Source: Bacteroidetes bacterium GWF2_33_16
GTDB lineage: Bacteria; Bacteroidota; Bacteroidia; Bacteroidales; UBA12077
Length of the DNA: 64,000 bases
Assembly (NCBI GenBank): GCA_001768565.1
Contig: MEOE01000023.1
Coordinates: 159,215-223,214, forward strand
Direction of reading: 5' to 3'
The notes beneath the pieces are model-generated. The model was not told the origin of the DNA, ran no database searches, and was given only the letters and a program-made list of their open reading frames with translations. A program made the position numbers and the translations under genes. Below are positions 53,722 through 63,637 of this stretch, in pieces. Each line of letters starts with the position of its first letter. Within the stretch, counting starts at the first letter, position 1.

Positions 53722-54633
53722 ATGAGAATAATATTTCTAAATTTATTAATAATACTAGTACTTAATGCACAATCTGCTTATTCTCAAAAACCAAACAATA
53801 GTTGCACTATAACATATATTGCAAATGAAGGATTCCTAATTGAGACTGCAAATCATAAAATACTTATTGATGCACTATTTGGTAACATAAGGGGAAATTG
53901 GAACGACCAACCATCTGATTCAATTTCAAACCTTATGCTAAAAGGGCTTCCTCCATTTGATAATGTTGATCTAATTTTGGTGACTCACAAGCACAGCGAC
54001 CACTTTAATCCGCCAATGATTATTAATTTCTTAAAGAATAACCAGAAGTCAATTTTGATCTGCCCTGATCAGGCCAACCAATTATTAAAAAGTGATGCAG
54101 ATTATTTAAAAGTTTCCAAAAGACTGAGACCTATTTTGTCCAGTATCCCTTTTGATACTTCATTATCTGTAAATAATATAAAAATCAAAATATTAAGACT
54201 AAATCATGGTTCATATTTTGAGAAAGATTCAATTACTGGGGAAAACTATGATTTGCATAGTAAAATTGAAAATTTTGCCTATTTAATAGAAGTAGATAGT
54301 TTTATTATTTACCATTCTGGAGATGGGTCCCCCGCAACGAATATTGATTTATACAAAAACTATAGCATTGGCGATAATGAGTTAGATATTGCATTCCTCG
54401 ACAGAGTATACCTTAGTAAAGAAGGTCAGGAGTTGATAAACAAATATATTAATAGCAATAACATAATATTTATGCATATTGATCCAGGAAAGAGTAACTA
54501 TTACAAATCGGTTATTCAAGGTGTTCCAGAAATGTTTGTCTTCCAAGCTTCAATGGAAAAAAGAGTTATATCAAGTAACTTTTTATATCCATCAAATTTC
54601 AGTTTTAAAAACAGAATGTGGCTTATGGGATAA
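53722..54633 (+). CDS. Secreted MBL-fold (metallo-beta-lactamase-like) hydrolase
   Basis: 303 residues. A signal peptide ends near AYSQ. The zinc motif HxHxDH is THKHSDHFNPP, following LILV; the downstream His at LNHGSYF and the Asp in YHSGDGSP fit the rest of the binuclear site, and a late His is in MHIDPGKSN. The layout is that of UlaG-like or RNase-Z-like folds, not a typical beta-lactamase. Substrate unknown. It is separated from the response regulator downstream by 175 nt. Confidence 0.83.
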   Translation: MRIIFLNLLIILVLNAQSAYSQKPNNSCTITYIANEGFLIETANHKILIDALFGNIRGNWNDQPSDSISNLMLKGLPPFDNVDLILVTHKHSDHFNPPMIINFLKNNQKSILICPDQANQLLKSDADYLKVSKRLRPILSSIPFDTSLSVNNIKIKILRLNHGSYFEKDSITGENYDLHSKIENFAYLIEVDSFIIYHSGDGSPATNIDLYKNYSIGDNELDIAFLDRVYLSKEGQELINKYINSNNIIFMHIDPGKSNYYKSVIQGVPEMFVFQASMEKRVISSNFLYPSNFSFKNRMWLMG

Positions 54634-54808
54634 TTTGAAGATGCTAATAAACACAATTCTTTTCTTTAATACTGATGCAAATGTCACATCATTCAACTCT
54701 CTAGAAACTTATATTTTAAAAATACTTTGGATCAACTAAACAAAAATTTACCTCTATTTTTTTTTCAGATAATAAAATTTGAACAATTTTTTTTAACTTG
54801 TAGAAAAA

Positions 54809-56182
54809 ATGCCCACAAAATCTGGTAGAATTCTAATCGTTGATGACAATCCCAGTATTCTAAGCTCTCTCGAACAATTATTAAAATTTGATTTCGAAGA
54901 GATAAAAACACTCACAAATCCAAATTTATTAATCAGTCTAATTAAGACAAATGCATATGATGTAGTCCTGCTTGATATGAATTTTAAAGCTGGAATAAAC
55001 AAGGGTGATGAAGGATTTTTTTGGATGAAAGAGATACTCAAAAACGATCCACTTGCTGTAATAATTCTTATAACAGCATACGCCGATATTGAACTTGCAG
55101 TTAAAGCAATAAAAGAGGGAGCAACTGATTTTATAGCCAAACCATGGAATCCCGCAAAACTTATTGCAACCTTAAAATCGGCAGTTCAATTAAAAAAATC
55201 AAAACTGGAAGTACAAGTTTTAAAAATTAAAGAAAAAGGACTAAGTGCTGAAATTAACAGATGTAACGAAGAAATAATTGGAACGTCACCCAAAATAACC
55301 GAAGTTCTCGATATTGTAGCAAAGGTTGCCCCAACTGATGCAAATGTATTAATAATTGGAGAAAACGGTACTGGTAAAGAGTTAATAGCAAGACAAATTC
55401 ATAAACTATCAAATCAATCTACAAATCCCTTTATTAGTGTTGATGTATCTTCGTTAAGCGAATCTTTATTGGAAAGTGAACTATTTGGACATGAAAAAGG
55501 CTCGTTTACTGATGCAAAGATGGAACGTGTTGGAAGATTTGAGATTGCTTCTAATGGGACTCTTTTCCTGGATGAAATTGGAAATATATCATTCAATCAG
55601 CAGGCAAAACTGCTTACTGTAATTGAAAATCGAAAATTCTCCAGAATAGGATCAAACACACCAATAGAAACAAATTTTCGGTTAATATCGGCAACAAATA
55701 AAAACTTGAATGATCTTACTGCTCAAAATCAATTTCGGGAGGATTTGTTTTATCGAATAAATACTATTCAAATACAAGTTCCGCCAATTAGAGAAAGAAA
55801 GGAAGATATACCACTTATTGTTGAGCATTACTTAAGAAAATATGAGAAAAAATATGGTAAACAAAATCTTAAAGTTTCGGCAAATGCACTGGAAAAACTA
55901 ACACAACATTCCTGGCCGGGAAATATTCGAGAACTTAAACATGTTATCGAAAGAGCCATAATTCTTTCCGGCACAACAGTACTAAAACCAGAAGATTTTT
56001 TTGTTAATCCGCAAAATGCAAAATCAATTAATGAGTTTGACTCTTTTCGTTTAGATGATATTGAAAAACAAATTCTGATCAAAGTACTTAATGATACAAA
56101 CTGGAATCTAACTAAAGCCTCAAAGTTACTTGATATTTCGAGAACTACCTTGTATTCAAAAATTCAACGACATGGTTTATAA
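54809..56182 (+). CDS. Sigma-54-dependent response regulator (NtrC type)
   Basis: 457 residues: receiver domain with phosphoacceptor Asp56 (VVLLDMNFK), a sigma-54-interaction AAA+ domain with Walker A GENGTGKE, GSFTDA in place of the GAFTGA loop, and FLDEIGN as Walker B, then a Fis-type HTH (LTKASKLLDISRTTLYSKIQRHG). The GxFTDA variant is not rare, and the Phe-Thr pair that contacts sigma-54 is kept. The histidine kinase begins at 56172, overlapping the stop, so this is a cognate two-component pair. Confidence 0.93.
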   Translation: MPTKSGRILIVDDNPSILSSLEQLLKFDFEEIKTLTNPNLLISLIKTNAYDVVLLDMNFKAGINKGDEGFFWMKEILKNDPLAVIILITAYADIELAVKAIKEGATDFIAKPWNPAKLIATLKSAVQLKKSKLEVQVLKIKEKGLSAEINRCNEEIIGTSPKITEVLDIVAKVAPTDANVLIIGENGTGKELIARQIHKLSNQSTNPFISVDVSSLSESLLESELFGHEKGSFTDAKMERVGRFEIASNGTLFLDEIGNISFNQQAKLLTVIENRKFSRIGSNTPIETNFRLISATNKNLNDLTAQNQFREDLFYRINTIQIQVPPIRERKEDIPLIVEHYLRKYEKKYGKQNLKVSANALEKLTQHSWPGNIRELKHVIERAIILSGTTVLKPEDFFVNPQNAKSINEFDSFRLDDIEKQILIKVLNDTNWNLTKASKLLDISRTTLYSKIQRHGL

Positions 56183-57518
56183 AAAACTGTATTTTAACTT
56201 AATAATTAGAATTCTACTAATAATCGCAACATCAATTTGGTTTGCTTTCGAAGTAATTGAGCCAATTAAAATTTATACTATTGTTGTTATTTCATTGCTT
56301 TTAATAATTCAGGGTTATTTATTAATTCACCTGCTTAATAGTTTTAATAGAGAGGTATATAATTATTTCAATTCACTTCGTGATGAGGGGTCATCATCTC
56401 AATTTAGGACAAAAGAAGAAAACAATAACGAATTAACAAGACTTATTAATGATATAAGTAATATGATTCGCGATGCCAGAATAAAGAAAGAAGAACAATA
56501 TCAGTACCTAAAGTTTATTATTGAGACTATTCCAGTTGGAATAATTATTACAAGAAAGAATGGCAGTATTATTCTTTCAAACAATATAGTTAGTCAGCTT
56601 TTTAAGGTGGAATCGGTTAAAAGGATTAAAACCATAAGTGATTTTAATCCTGCTCTTGAAATAATCACTAAAAATATTCAAACTGGGGAAAAAGCGCTCA
56701 GAAAGATTAAAGTGGGGGAGCATTATTTGAAATTGCTTATTAGTCTATCCGATTTTAAAATTAATGATGAATTAATTCACCTATATACAATACAGGATGT
56801 TAAATCTGAACTTGATGAAAACGAGATAATAGCATGGCAAAAATTAATCAGAGTATTGAATCATGAACTAATGAATTCTATTACACCAATTACAACCTTA
56901 ACTCACGCCATTAAAAAATGCATTACCGAAAATGACTCAATAAAGCAGATTAATCAAATCGACACCGAAATTCTAAAGGATATACTTAAAAATGCAAATT
57001 TAATTGAAGAAAGAAGCCAGGGCTTAATACATTTTATAGGCAACTATAAAAGGTTGACATCAATAAAGAATATTGAAAAAACAGAATTCTCACTTACAGA
57101 GCTATTTCAAAAATTAGAACAATTATTTGGTACTGAACTTTCCCAAAGAAATATAACATTTAACATTTTGGTATATCCTGAAAATTTATCTTTATCAGCA
57201 GATATAAAATTGGTTGAGCAGGTTCTTATAAATTTAATTAAAAATGCAATTGAATCCTTCGAATCGAATCGAAATAAGTTTATAAGTTTAAAAGCTCAGA
57301 TTAATTCCAATGGAAAAATATCTATTTCAGTTTCAGATAATGGAAAAGGAATAGATGAATCCATTATTGATGATATTTTTATTCCTTTCTTTACTACTAA
57401 GAAAGAAGGATCTGGTGTTGGATTGAGTTTTTCGAAACAGGTAATGCGCATGCATGACGGTGAAATTAATGCAAAAACAGAACCTGATAAAGGCTCTGTT
57501 TTTACACTTTTGTTTTAA
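56172..57518 (+). CDS. Sensor histidine kinase, partner of the NtrC-type regulator
   Basis: About 448 residues from the ATG at 56172, which overlaps the upstream stop by 11 nt; a longer frame from 56130 lies inside the regulator gene. Two N-terminal transmembrane helices with almost no periplasmic loop are followed by a linker, a PAS-like domain (IIETIPVGIIITRKNGSIILS), a HisKA-type helix with His231 in LNHELMNSITPI, and an ATPase domain (LINLIKNAIESF, DNGKGIDESI, GSGVGLSFSKQV). The short sensor suggests sensing of the membrane or of a partner such as the adjacent permease. Confidence 0.9.
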   Translation: MVYKKLYFNLIIRILLIIATSIWFAFEVIEPIKIYTIVVISLLLIIQGYLLIHLLNSFNREVYNYFNSLRDEGSSSQFRTKEENNNELTRLINDISNMIRDARIKKEEQYQYLKFIIETIPVGIIITRKNGSIILSNNIVSQLFKVESVKRIKTISDFNPALEIITKNIQTGEKALRKIKVGEHYLKLLISLSDFKINDELIHLYTIQDVKSELDENEIIAWQKLIRVLNHELMNSITPITTLTHAIKKCITENDSIKQINQIDTEILKDILKNANLIEERSQGLIHFIGNYKRLTSIKNIEKTEFSLTELFQKLEQLFGTELSQRNITFNILVYPENLSLSADIKLVEQVLINLIKNAIESFESNRNKFISLKAQINSNGKISISVSDNGKGIDESIIDDIFIPFFTTKKEGSGVGLSFSKQVMRMHDGEINAKTEPDKGSVFTLLF

Positions 57519-57548
57519 AATGTTAAAGACGTTTTTCTGCAATACTTA

Positions 57549-59924
57549 TTACTCGTACTTAAGTGATTCCACCGGGTTTTTTATTGATGCCTGATAGGTT
57601 TGGTAGATTATTGTAAGCATTGCAATAATCCAGGTTATTATTCCGGTTGTAAAAATTATCCCCCAATTTATTTGAATATGGTATGCAAAATTTTGTAACC
57701 ATGAATTTATTGCATAGTAAGCAATCGGAACTGCAATAAAGAATGATATTATAATCCATCTGGTAAAACTCTTTGTTAATAATATGAAAATATCTGCCAT
57801 TCGTGCTCCGTTAACCTTTCGTATGCCAATCTCCTTTTCTTTCTTTTGACATATAAATGATGATAATCCAAACAATCCTATACAGGCAATAAGTAAACCA
57901 ATAAAAGTGAAAATAATGAACAATTTTGCTATTCTTTCTTCAGGTTGGTATTGTTTAGCAAAGTCCTCATCAAGAAAAAAGTAATTGAATACTGCGCCTG
58001 GAAACAATTCCATAAACTTTTCTCTGCAAAAGGATAAAACATCCCCAGTACTTTCTTTGCCTGATAGTTGAAGTGTAATATACCTGCAATCTTCCCATGT
58101 CGGAAAGATAATCATAGGTTCTATTTTGCTTTGTAAACCCTGAAAATGATAATTTTTAATTACACCTACAATTTTCTCGGTTGGTCGGATAATGGATTTT
58201 GTTAATGCAACATCAGTTGTATTCCAATTGAAAGCCTTAAGTGTTTCTTCGTTTGTTAAAGCTGCTCTGCCTGTTTCATTTGTTATTGCTTTGAGTTGAT
58301 TTCCTGCAATAATCTTAATACCATATACATCAAGAAAATCTTCATCGGCTTCAAAACAATTTATCGATTGAGCATTTTCCTTTTCTTCACCAGCAGGCCA
58401 TAATCTCCATTTATAACACCATTTTCCCGGAACACTGGATGAGATGGTACTTGCTTTGATATCATTATGTTGTTCGAACTGTTGCTTAATTGACTCATAA
58501 TTATTCAACGTAACTTTCTCCTGCGGAAACTCTATAACAAGTTTGTTTTCTTTCGAAAAACCCAATGGTGCATTTTTCATATAAATCACTTGCCTGTATA
58601 TAAAAACGGTACCCAGTATTAAAGCTATTGTAAGACTGAACTGGACTACTACAAGAATTTTCCTTAATGAGTTACCCTTGCCCGAGAAAGTTGCCCGTGC
58701 ATAGAGATGAACTGGTTTAAATGAAGACAAAACAAATGCAGGATAACTGCCAGCAAGAACTCCTATTACAACAATAATCCCAACAAGAAGCACCCAAAGC
58801 AACCAAAAAGAATAATCAATTGTAAAATTTACTTGTGTTACCTGGTTTAATTTCGGAAGAAAAAATTCAATCAAAAACATCCCAATAATATGAGAAATAA
58901 ATACAATTAGAAGGCTTTCTCCCAAAAACTGCCTGATTAATTGATTACGTGTTGAACCAACTGTTTTACGTATGGCAACCTCTTTCATGCGTGTCATGTA
59001 TTTGGCAGTCGAAAGATTTATAAAATTAAGACTGGCAATAACCAGAATAAAAATCCCTGTTGCCAGTAAAATATAAATAAAACTCATATTTGCCGGCTTT
59101 TCCGTATCCCAAGTGAATTCAACGGAATTATCTAAATGTATACTTCTAAGTGGCTGCATCCCGATTTTATTGATTTCACCTTGCTTTTCAAGTTCTTCAG
59201 CGCTTACAATATGAGGAACGTTACTAATTTTTTGCCCAAATAGATTTGGATCAGTCCCCTTTTTAAGTTTTATAAAAGTCTGAACATATCCAAGTACCCT
59301 ATGATCGGTCGCTGCATCAGGATTGTTAGTTGCTAATGACAACATAATATCAATCTTAAGCCTTGTATTCCATGTATAATCTTTTATAACTCCGGTTACT
59401 TCAAAAAAAGCTGTATCAATTTTCATCAATTGACCCATTGGATCATCCTTACCAAAGTATTTATCGGCAATAGTTTTTGTTATCACAACAGTGTAAGGTT
59501 GTTCAAGAGCATTGTCAGGATTTCCTTTAATAAATGGTATTGAGAAGATTTTAAAAATATCATTTTCTACAAAATAATACCTCTCGATAAATTCAATATC
59601 CTTATATTTTACAATTGTTGGTCTTGTTGGTAGAATCCTGGCAAGATTCTCAACCTCTTCAAAATTTGTTTTAATATAATATCCATTAATTATTGGAACA
59701 CATGCAAAATTTGTTTCTCTTGATGCACTCTTTTCAAATTGAACCAGCCTGTATAGTCTGTCAATATCTTTATGGTAGCCATCATACGTAAATTCGAAAT
59801 GTAACAGATAAAAAATGTAAACGCAACATGCAATTGCAATAGAAAGGCCAAGTATGTTAAAAATACTGTTCCACTTGTGGCGGATAAGATTTCTAAAAGC
59901 TATTAAAAAGTAATTTGAAATCAT
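57549..59924 (-). CDS. FtsX/MacB-type ABC transporter permease
   Basis: 791 residues. MacB-type layout: an N-terminal transmembrane helix (SIFNILGLSIAIACCVYIFYLL), a large periplasmic domain, and two three-helix FtsX bundles (FINLSTAKYMTRMKEVAIRKTVGSTRNQLIRQFLGESLLIV and ICQKKEKEIGIRKVNGARMADIFILL), each with the conserved KEIGIRK-type coupling sequence. The double-FtsX form is common in Bacteroidota. No ATPase gene is adjacent, so it must borrow one. It faces the sensor kinase gene tail to tail, a frequent pairing with this kind of two-component system. Confidence 0.9.
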   Translation of the reverse strand: MISNYFLIAFRNLIRHKWNSIFNILGLSIAIACCVYIFYLLHFEFTYDGYHKDIDRLYRLVQFEKSASRETNFACVPIINGYYIKTNFEEVENLARILPTRPTIVKYKDIEFIERYYFVENDIFKIFSIPFIKGNPDNALEQPYTVVITKTIADKYFGKDDPMGQLMKIDTAFFEVTGVIKDYTWNTRLKIDIMLSLATNNPDAATDHRVLGYVQTFIKLKKGTDPNLFGQKISNVPHIVSAEELEKQGEINKIGMQPLRSIHLDNSVEFTWDTEKPANMSFIYILLATGIFILVIASLNFINLSTAKYMTRMKEVAIRKTVGSTRNQLIRQFLGESLLIVFISHIIGMFLIEFFLPKLNQVTQVNFTIDYSFWLLWVLLVGIIVVIGVLAGSYPAFVLSSFKPVHLYARATFSGKGNSLRKILVVVQFSLTIALILGTVFIYRQVIYMKNAPLGFSKENKLVIEFPQEKVTLNNYESIKQQFEQHNDIKASTISSSVPGKWCYKWRLWPAGEEKENAQSINCFEADEDFLDVYGIKIIAGNQLKAITNETGRAALTNEETLKAFNWNTTDVALTKSIIRPTEKIVGVIKNYHFQGLQSKIEPMIIFPTWEDCRYITLQLSGKESTGDVLSFCREKFMELFPGAVFNYFFLDEDFAKQYQPEERIAKLFIIFTFIGLLIACIGLFGLSSFICQKKEKEIGIRKVNGARMADIFILLTKSFTRWIIISFFIAVPIAYYAINSWLQNFAYHIQINWGIIFTTGIITWIIAMLTIIYQTYQASIKNPVESLKYE

Positions 59925-59993
59925 ATTTTACTAAGTTAAAATATTGTTATTAAATAATAAATTTTTATTGGTTTTGATACCACTATTTAATTA

Positions 59994-60009
59994 TTCAAAT
60001 CACATGCCC
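59994..60009 (-). promoter_or_regulatory. Weak sigma-54-like site upstream of the FtsX-type permease gene
   Basis: On the minus strand GGGCATGTGATTTGAA aligns with TGGCACGNNNNTTGCA at three mismatches with correct spacing, about 70 nt before the permease ATG. Nothing else notable was seen in the gene-free gap 59925-60250. Confidence 0.25.
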
Positions 60010-60250
60010 TTGTGCATAAAGTTCAATCAATCAAATTTATACATATTTACAATATTCATTTTAACTTTAAAATTTCGCCCAATATCGGTCAATAAATGAC
60101 GAAAATTGAACAGTATAGTATTTTGATTTTAATGATTGATTGTATTTCTAACATATTTATAAACATTTATTGAAATACAAATAATATTTGAGAATTATAT
60201 ATTGAAGCAACTATTTGAATAGGAAAATCATCTAAACTAAAATAAATATT

Positions 60251-60655
60251 ATGAATAGAAAAAATTATGTTATTAGTATTCAAGTAATCATAATTGCTTT
60301 AATTATGATTTCCTGCTCTAAAGAGGAGCTCAATCAAATTAGTGATTCTAAGTTAAAAGGAGATACCGTAAGATTTTTACCTTTAAACCCTTCCAGTTCT
60401 GATGAGGTTTTCATAATTGACTCAATTTGTCAATATGAATTATTAAAAACAATTGAGATAAATGGCTTTCAAATAAACTATATCAGAACATTCATTAGCG
60501 GGATGGGGTTAGCTTGTTTTCCAGAGATTGATACGGTTTCACTAGGGAAGTTAGATTCTGGTAATTATACTTTATTTAATATCCTTATAGATAGAAATCC
60601 TAGGGTACAGGACTCCATTGCTAGAGTTGATACTTTCCATGTTATTGTTCAATAA
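60251..60655 (+). CDS. Small lipoprotein, unknown function
   Basis: 134 residues with a lipoprotein signal ending MISC (Cys22). The mature part is short, acidic and beta-rich, with two Cys at residues about 60 and 90 that could form a disulfide. Its family is not recognised. It stands alone: 326 nt of gap on one side and a hairpin on the other, next to the permease and upstream of the DPP III-like gene. Confidence 0.55.
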   Translation: MNRKNYVISIQVIIIALIMISCSKEELNQISDSKLKGDTVRFLPLNPSSSDEVFIIDSICQYELLKTIEINGFQINYIRTFISGMGLACFPEIDTVSLGKLDSGNYTLFNILIDRNPRVQDSIARVDTFHVIVQ

Positions 60656-60710
60656 TTTAACCAATTACTTAGTTAATATTACTGTTTCATCATAGGTCTT
60701 AGGGTAATAT

Positions 60711-60742
60711 AAGGTTTACAATCACCACTTATAAACCTTTTT
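60711..60742 (+). terminator. Candidate terminator after the 60251 gene
   Basis: AAGGTTTA (60711-60718) and TAAACCTT (60732-60739) form an 8-bp stem across a 13-nt loop and lead into TTTTT. A second short perfect repeat, CCAAAG-AAC-CTTTGG, is at 60758-60772. Confidence 0.45.
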
Positions 60743-60840
60743 CCAACCATTTTAATCCCAAAGAACCTTTGGTATTAAACTTTATTGATAAGATTTCGTC
60801 AAAATTGTAGTTATTAATTTTCAAAATATTAATTTAAGCC

Positions 60841-62889
60841 ATGAAAAAATATTTCAAACTACATTCTCTAATTTATTTAGTAATGATTGCTTTATTATTA
60901 TCAAGCTGTACAGAAAAACCAGCTGTAACCAAAAATGAATTCAAGTTTCAGGTCGATCGTTTCGACGATACACAGATTCTGCGTTACCAGATTCCTGATT
61001 TTGAAAGTTTAGATTTGCGCCAGAAAAAACTATTGTATTATTTGAGCGAAGCTGCTAAATGTGGCCGCGATATTACTTTCGATCAAAATTTCAAATACAA
61101 TTTGCTTGTTAGAAAAACACTGGATGCAATTGTATCAACATACACAGGTGAAAGAACAACAGATGATTTCATTAGTTTCATGAACTATACCAAAAAAGTA
61201 TGGTTTTCGAATGGTATTCATCATCATTATTCAACCGATAAGTTTACTCCCGGATTTAGTTCCGAATATTTTAAACAACTCATTCTAAATTCCGACACAT
61301 CAAAACTTCCATTAAATACAGATCAAAAAGTTGAACAATTTTTAACTTTTATTACTCCAATACTATTCGATCCGAATTTATATGCTAAAAAAGTAGCATC
61401 GGAAAAAGGAACCGATATTATTTCAGCATCAGCAAGTAATTTTTACGAAGGAGTTACTTTGGACGAAGTGAATGCATATTACGATAAACAAATCGATAGC
61501 AAAGATACCACGCCTATTAGCTATGGTTTAAATACCAAAGTGATAAAAGAGAATGGAATTGTAAAAGAAGTTAGCTGGAAAGTAGATGGAATGTATGGTG
61601 CTGCAATCGCTAAAATTATTTACTGGTTAGATAAAGCCAAAACAGTTGCCGAAAATGAAACACAGGCTAAAGAATTTGAATTGTTGATTGAATATTATAA
61701 AACAGGTGATTTACAAATATGGGACGAGTACAATGTTCTTTGGGCAGGAAATACCGATGTAAAAATTGATTATGTTAACGGATTTATCGAAGTTTATGAC
61801 GATCCAATCGCTACAAAAGCTGCATGGGAATCTGTAGTTAATGTAAAAAACGAAAAAGCAACTGAGTTAACACAAATTATTGGTCAACAGGCACAGTGGT
61901 TCGAAGATAATTCTCCTGTAGATAAAAAATTTAAAAAAGAAAAAGTAACTGGTGTTTCGGCTAAAGTGATTGATGTTGTTCAGTTGGGTGGATCGAGTTA
62001 TCCTGCTGCACCACTTGGAATTAATCTTCCGAATGCCGATTGGATCAGAAAAAATCATGGTTCAAAATCTGTTTCTTTAAAAAATATAGGATTTGCTTAC
62101 GATCAGGTTGGAAAATCAGGCTATCTCGATGAGTTTGTCGAAAATGAAGAAGTAAGAGAAAGAATGAAAAAATACAGCGATGTTACCGGAATGCTTCATA
62201 CCGATTTGCACGAAGTTGTTGGTCATGGCAGCGGACAGTTATTGCCAGGAACCGATCCCGGAGCATTAAAAGGTTACCAAACACCTCTAGAAGAATCGCG
62301 TGCCGATTTATTTGGCTTGTATTATTTACCTGATGGAAAATTAGTTGAACTTGGATTACTTCCTGATTCAGAAGCTTTTAAAGCACAGTACGATTCATAT
62401 ATTTTAAATGGTTTGATGACTCAATTGGCTCGTGTTCAGCCAGGTAAAAATATTGAACAAGCTCACATGCGAGGTCGCCAGATGATTTCGAAATGGGTAT
62501 ATGAAAAAGGTAAAGACGTAAATGTTATCGAAATGTACCAAAAAGATGGTAAAACATTTATCAGAATAAATGATTACGAAAAACTGCGTGTTCTTTTCGG
62601 TAATTTGTTAGCCGAAATACAACGAATAAAATCGGAAGGTGATTATGCTGCCGGTGAAGCAATGGTTGAAAGTTATGGTGTTAAAATCGATCCTGAATTA
62701 CACAGAGAATTACTCGAACGTTATGCTAAATTAAATCGCGCTGTATTTGGCGGATTTATGAATCCCTATTTAGTTCCTGTAATTGACAATAACGAAATAA
62801 TCGATGTGAAAGTGGAATATCCAGATAATTACACCGAACAAATGCTCATGTACGGCGAAAAATATGGATTCTTGCCAACGATAAACTAA
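60841..62889 (+). CDS. Dipeptidyl-peptidase III-like M49 metallopeptidase (lipoprotein)
   Basis: 682 residues with lipobox LSSC. The zinc motif HEVVGH (His457, Glu458, His462) is the M49-family HEXXGH, and the third ligand lies in EESRADLFGLYY (Glu484/485 region), as in dipeptidyl peptidase III. The length and the all-helical flanks agree. It removes N-terminal dipeptides from short peptides; as a lipoprotein it would act outside the cytoplasm, unlike cytosolic eukaryotic DPP III. A REP-like hairpin and a terminator follow the stop. Confidence 0.9.
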   Translation: MKKYFKLHSLIYLVMIALLLSSCTEKPAVTKNEFKFQVDRFDDTQILRYQIPDFESLDLRQKKLLYYLSEAAKCGRDITFDQNFKYNLLVRKTLDAIVSTYTGERTTDDFISFMNYTKKVWFSNGIHHHYSTDKFTPGFSSEYFKQLILNSDTSKLPLNTDQKVEQFLTFITPILFDPNLYAKKVASEKGTDIISASASNFYEGVTLDEVNAYYDKQIDSKDTTPISYGLNTKVIKENGIVKEVSWKVDGMYGAAIAKIIYWLDKAKTVAENETQAKEFELLIEYYKTGDLQIWDEYNVLWAGNTDVKIDYVNGFIEVYDDPIATKAAWESVVNVKNEKATELTQIIGQQAQWFEDNSPVDKKFKKEKVTGVSAKVIDVVQLGGSSYPAAPLGINLPNADWIRKNHGSKSVSLKNIGFAYDQVGKSGYLDEFVENEEVRERMKKYSDVTGMLHTDLHEVVGHGSGQLLPGTDPGALKGYQTPLEESRADLFGLYYLPDGKLVELGLLPDSEAFKAQYDSYILNGLMTQLARVQPGKNIEQAHMRGRQMISKWVYEKGKDVNVIEMYQKDGKTFIRINDYEKLRVLFGNLLAEIQRIKSEGDYAAGEAMVESYGVKIDPELHRELLERYAKLNRAVFGGFMNPYLVPVIDNNEIIDVKVEYPDNYTEQMLMYGEKYGFLPTIN

Positions 62890-62891
62890 CC

Positions 62892-62960
62892 TGTCATCCT
62901 GAGCTTATCGAAGGATAGACAGATTGCATAATTACACTCTTCGATAAGCTCAGAGTGACA
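62892..62960. repeat. REP-like imperfect palindrome
   Basis: The arms TGTCATCCTGAGCTTATCG (62892-62910, continuing AAGGAT) and the reverse-complementary block at 62935-62960 agree over about 24 bases with a swapped TC/CT and few other changes; the loop is 18 nt. Elements of this form (TGTCA-CCTGAG-x-CGAAG) occur as dispersed intergenic repeats in many bacterial genomes. Placed just after a stop codon. Confidence 0.75.
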
Positions 62961-62993
62961 AAGAAGCTATCCCAAAAAGATGGCTTCTTTTTT
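62961..62993 (+). terminator. Terminator behind the REP-like palindrome
   Basis: AAGAAGCTATC (62961-62971) pairs with GATGGCTTCTT (62979-62989) with one G-T wobble, loop CCAAAAA, then a T run. Confidence 0.8.
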
Positions 62994-63019
62994 GTTATAT
63001 CAAAACAAACTTACAATTA

Positions 63020-63047
63020 TTGTGTTTATTAATAATATGTATCTTAG
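63020..63047 (+). promoter_or_regulatory. Candidate promoter of the TlpA-like gene
   Basis: TTG (63020-63022) and TATCTTAG (63040-63047), one base from TAnnTTTG, are 17 nt apart. The ATG follows at 63077. Confidence 0.35.
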
Positions 63048-63076
63048 CAGCATAATAAATCTAAAATAAATTTATT

Positions 63077-63610
63077 ATGAAAATTAAACTAATTATACTC
63101 TTTAGCTTTCTTTCAATTAATATATATAGTCAGAGTCAGGAATTAAAAGTTGGAGATAAGGCACCCGAAATTATTCAAAACTTAATAACGGGCGAAGAAT
63201 TTCGTTTGTCTGATTTAAAAGGGAAAGTGGTATTAATTGATTTTTGGGCATCGTGGTGTAAACCATGCAGAAAAGAAAATCCAAATATTGTAGAAGTTTA
63301 TAAAAAATTTAAAGACGAAAGCTTTAAAAATGGTAAAGGGTTTACCATTTTGAGTGTTTCCTTAGATTTTCACCAGGCAATGTGGGAAAAAGCTATCCTT
63401 GATGATTCTCTCGAGTGGACTTATCATGTTAGCGATTTAAAAGGTTGGAAAAATGAAGCTGCTGTTCTTTATAATATCAAAAGTATACCTGCTTGTTTTT
63501 TAATTGATGGAGAAGGAACAATAATTGCTATGAACTTACGTGCAGATGATTTAGAATCAAAACTAAAGAAACAGCTAAAAAAAAAGTCCTTTTTTTCTTC
63601 AAAGAACTAA
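63077..63610 (+). CDS. TlpA-family periplasmic thioredoxin-like protein
   Basis: 177 residues. A signal peptide ends at IYSQ. The thioredoxin fold has the active site CKPC in FWASWCKPCRKENP, preceded by LSDLKGKVVLIDF and followed by the cis-Pro loop IKSIPACFLIDGEG, typical of TlpA/ResA/AhpC-TSA reductants. It likely keeps envelope cysteines reduced or shuffles disulfides. It is convergent with the Cys-rich lipoprotein gene at the right edge, across a shared terminator. Confidence 0.93.
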   Translation: MKIKLIILFSFLSINIYSQSQELKVGDKAPEIIQNLITGEEFRLSDLKGKVVLIDFWASWCKPCRKENPNIVEVYKKFKDESFKNGKGFTILSVSLDFHQAMWEKAILDDSLEWTYHVSDLKGWKNEAAVLYNIKSIPACFLIDGEGTIIAMNLRADDLESKLKKQLKKKSFFSSKN

Positions 63611-63637
63611 TTAGATAATATAACAAATCTTTTATAA

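Noticed and set aside
55380..55600. Loss of sigma-54 contact because the loop reads GSFTDA instead of GAFTGA
   Set aside because: The Phe-Thr pair is kept and GAFTDA-type variants are common in functional activators, so this is not evidence of inactivity.
57333..57542. Minus-strand frame over the histidine-kinase 3' end
   Set aside because: It lies opposite the conserved ATPase motifs of the kinase and has no homology I recognise.
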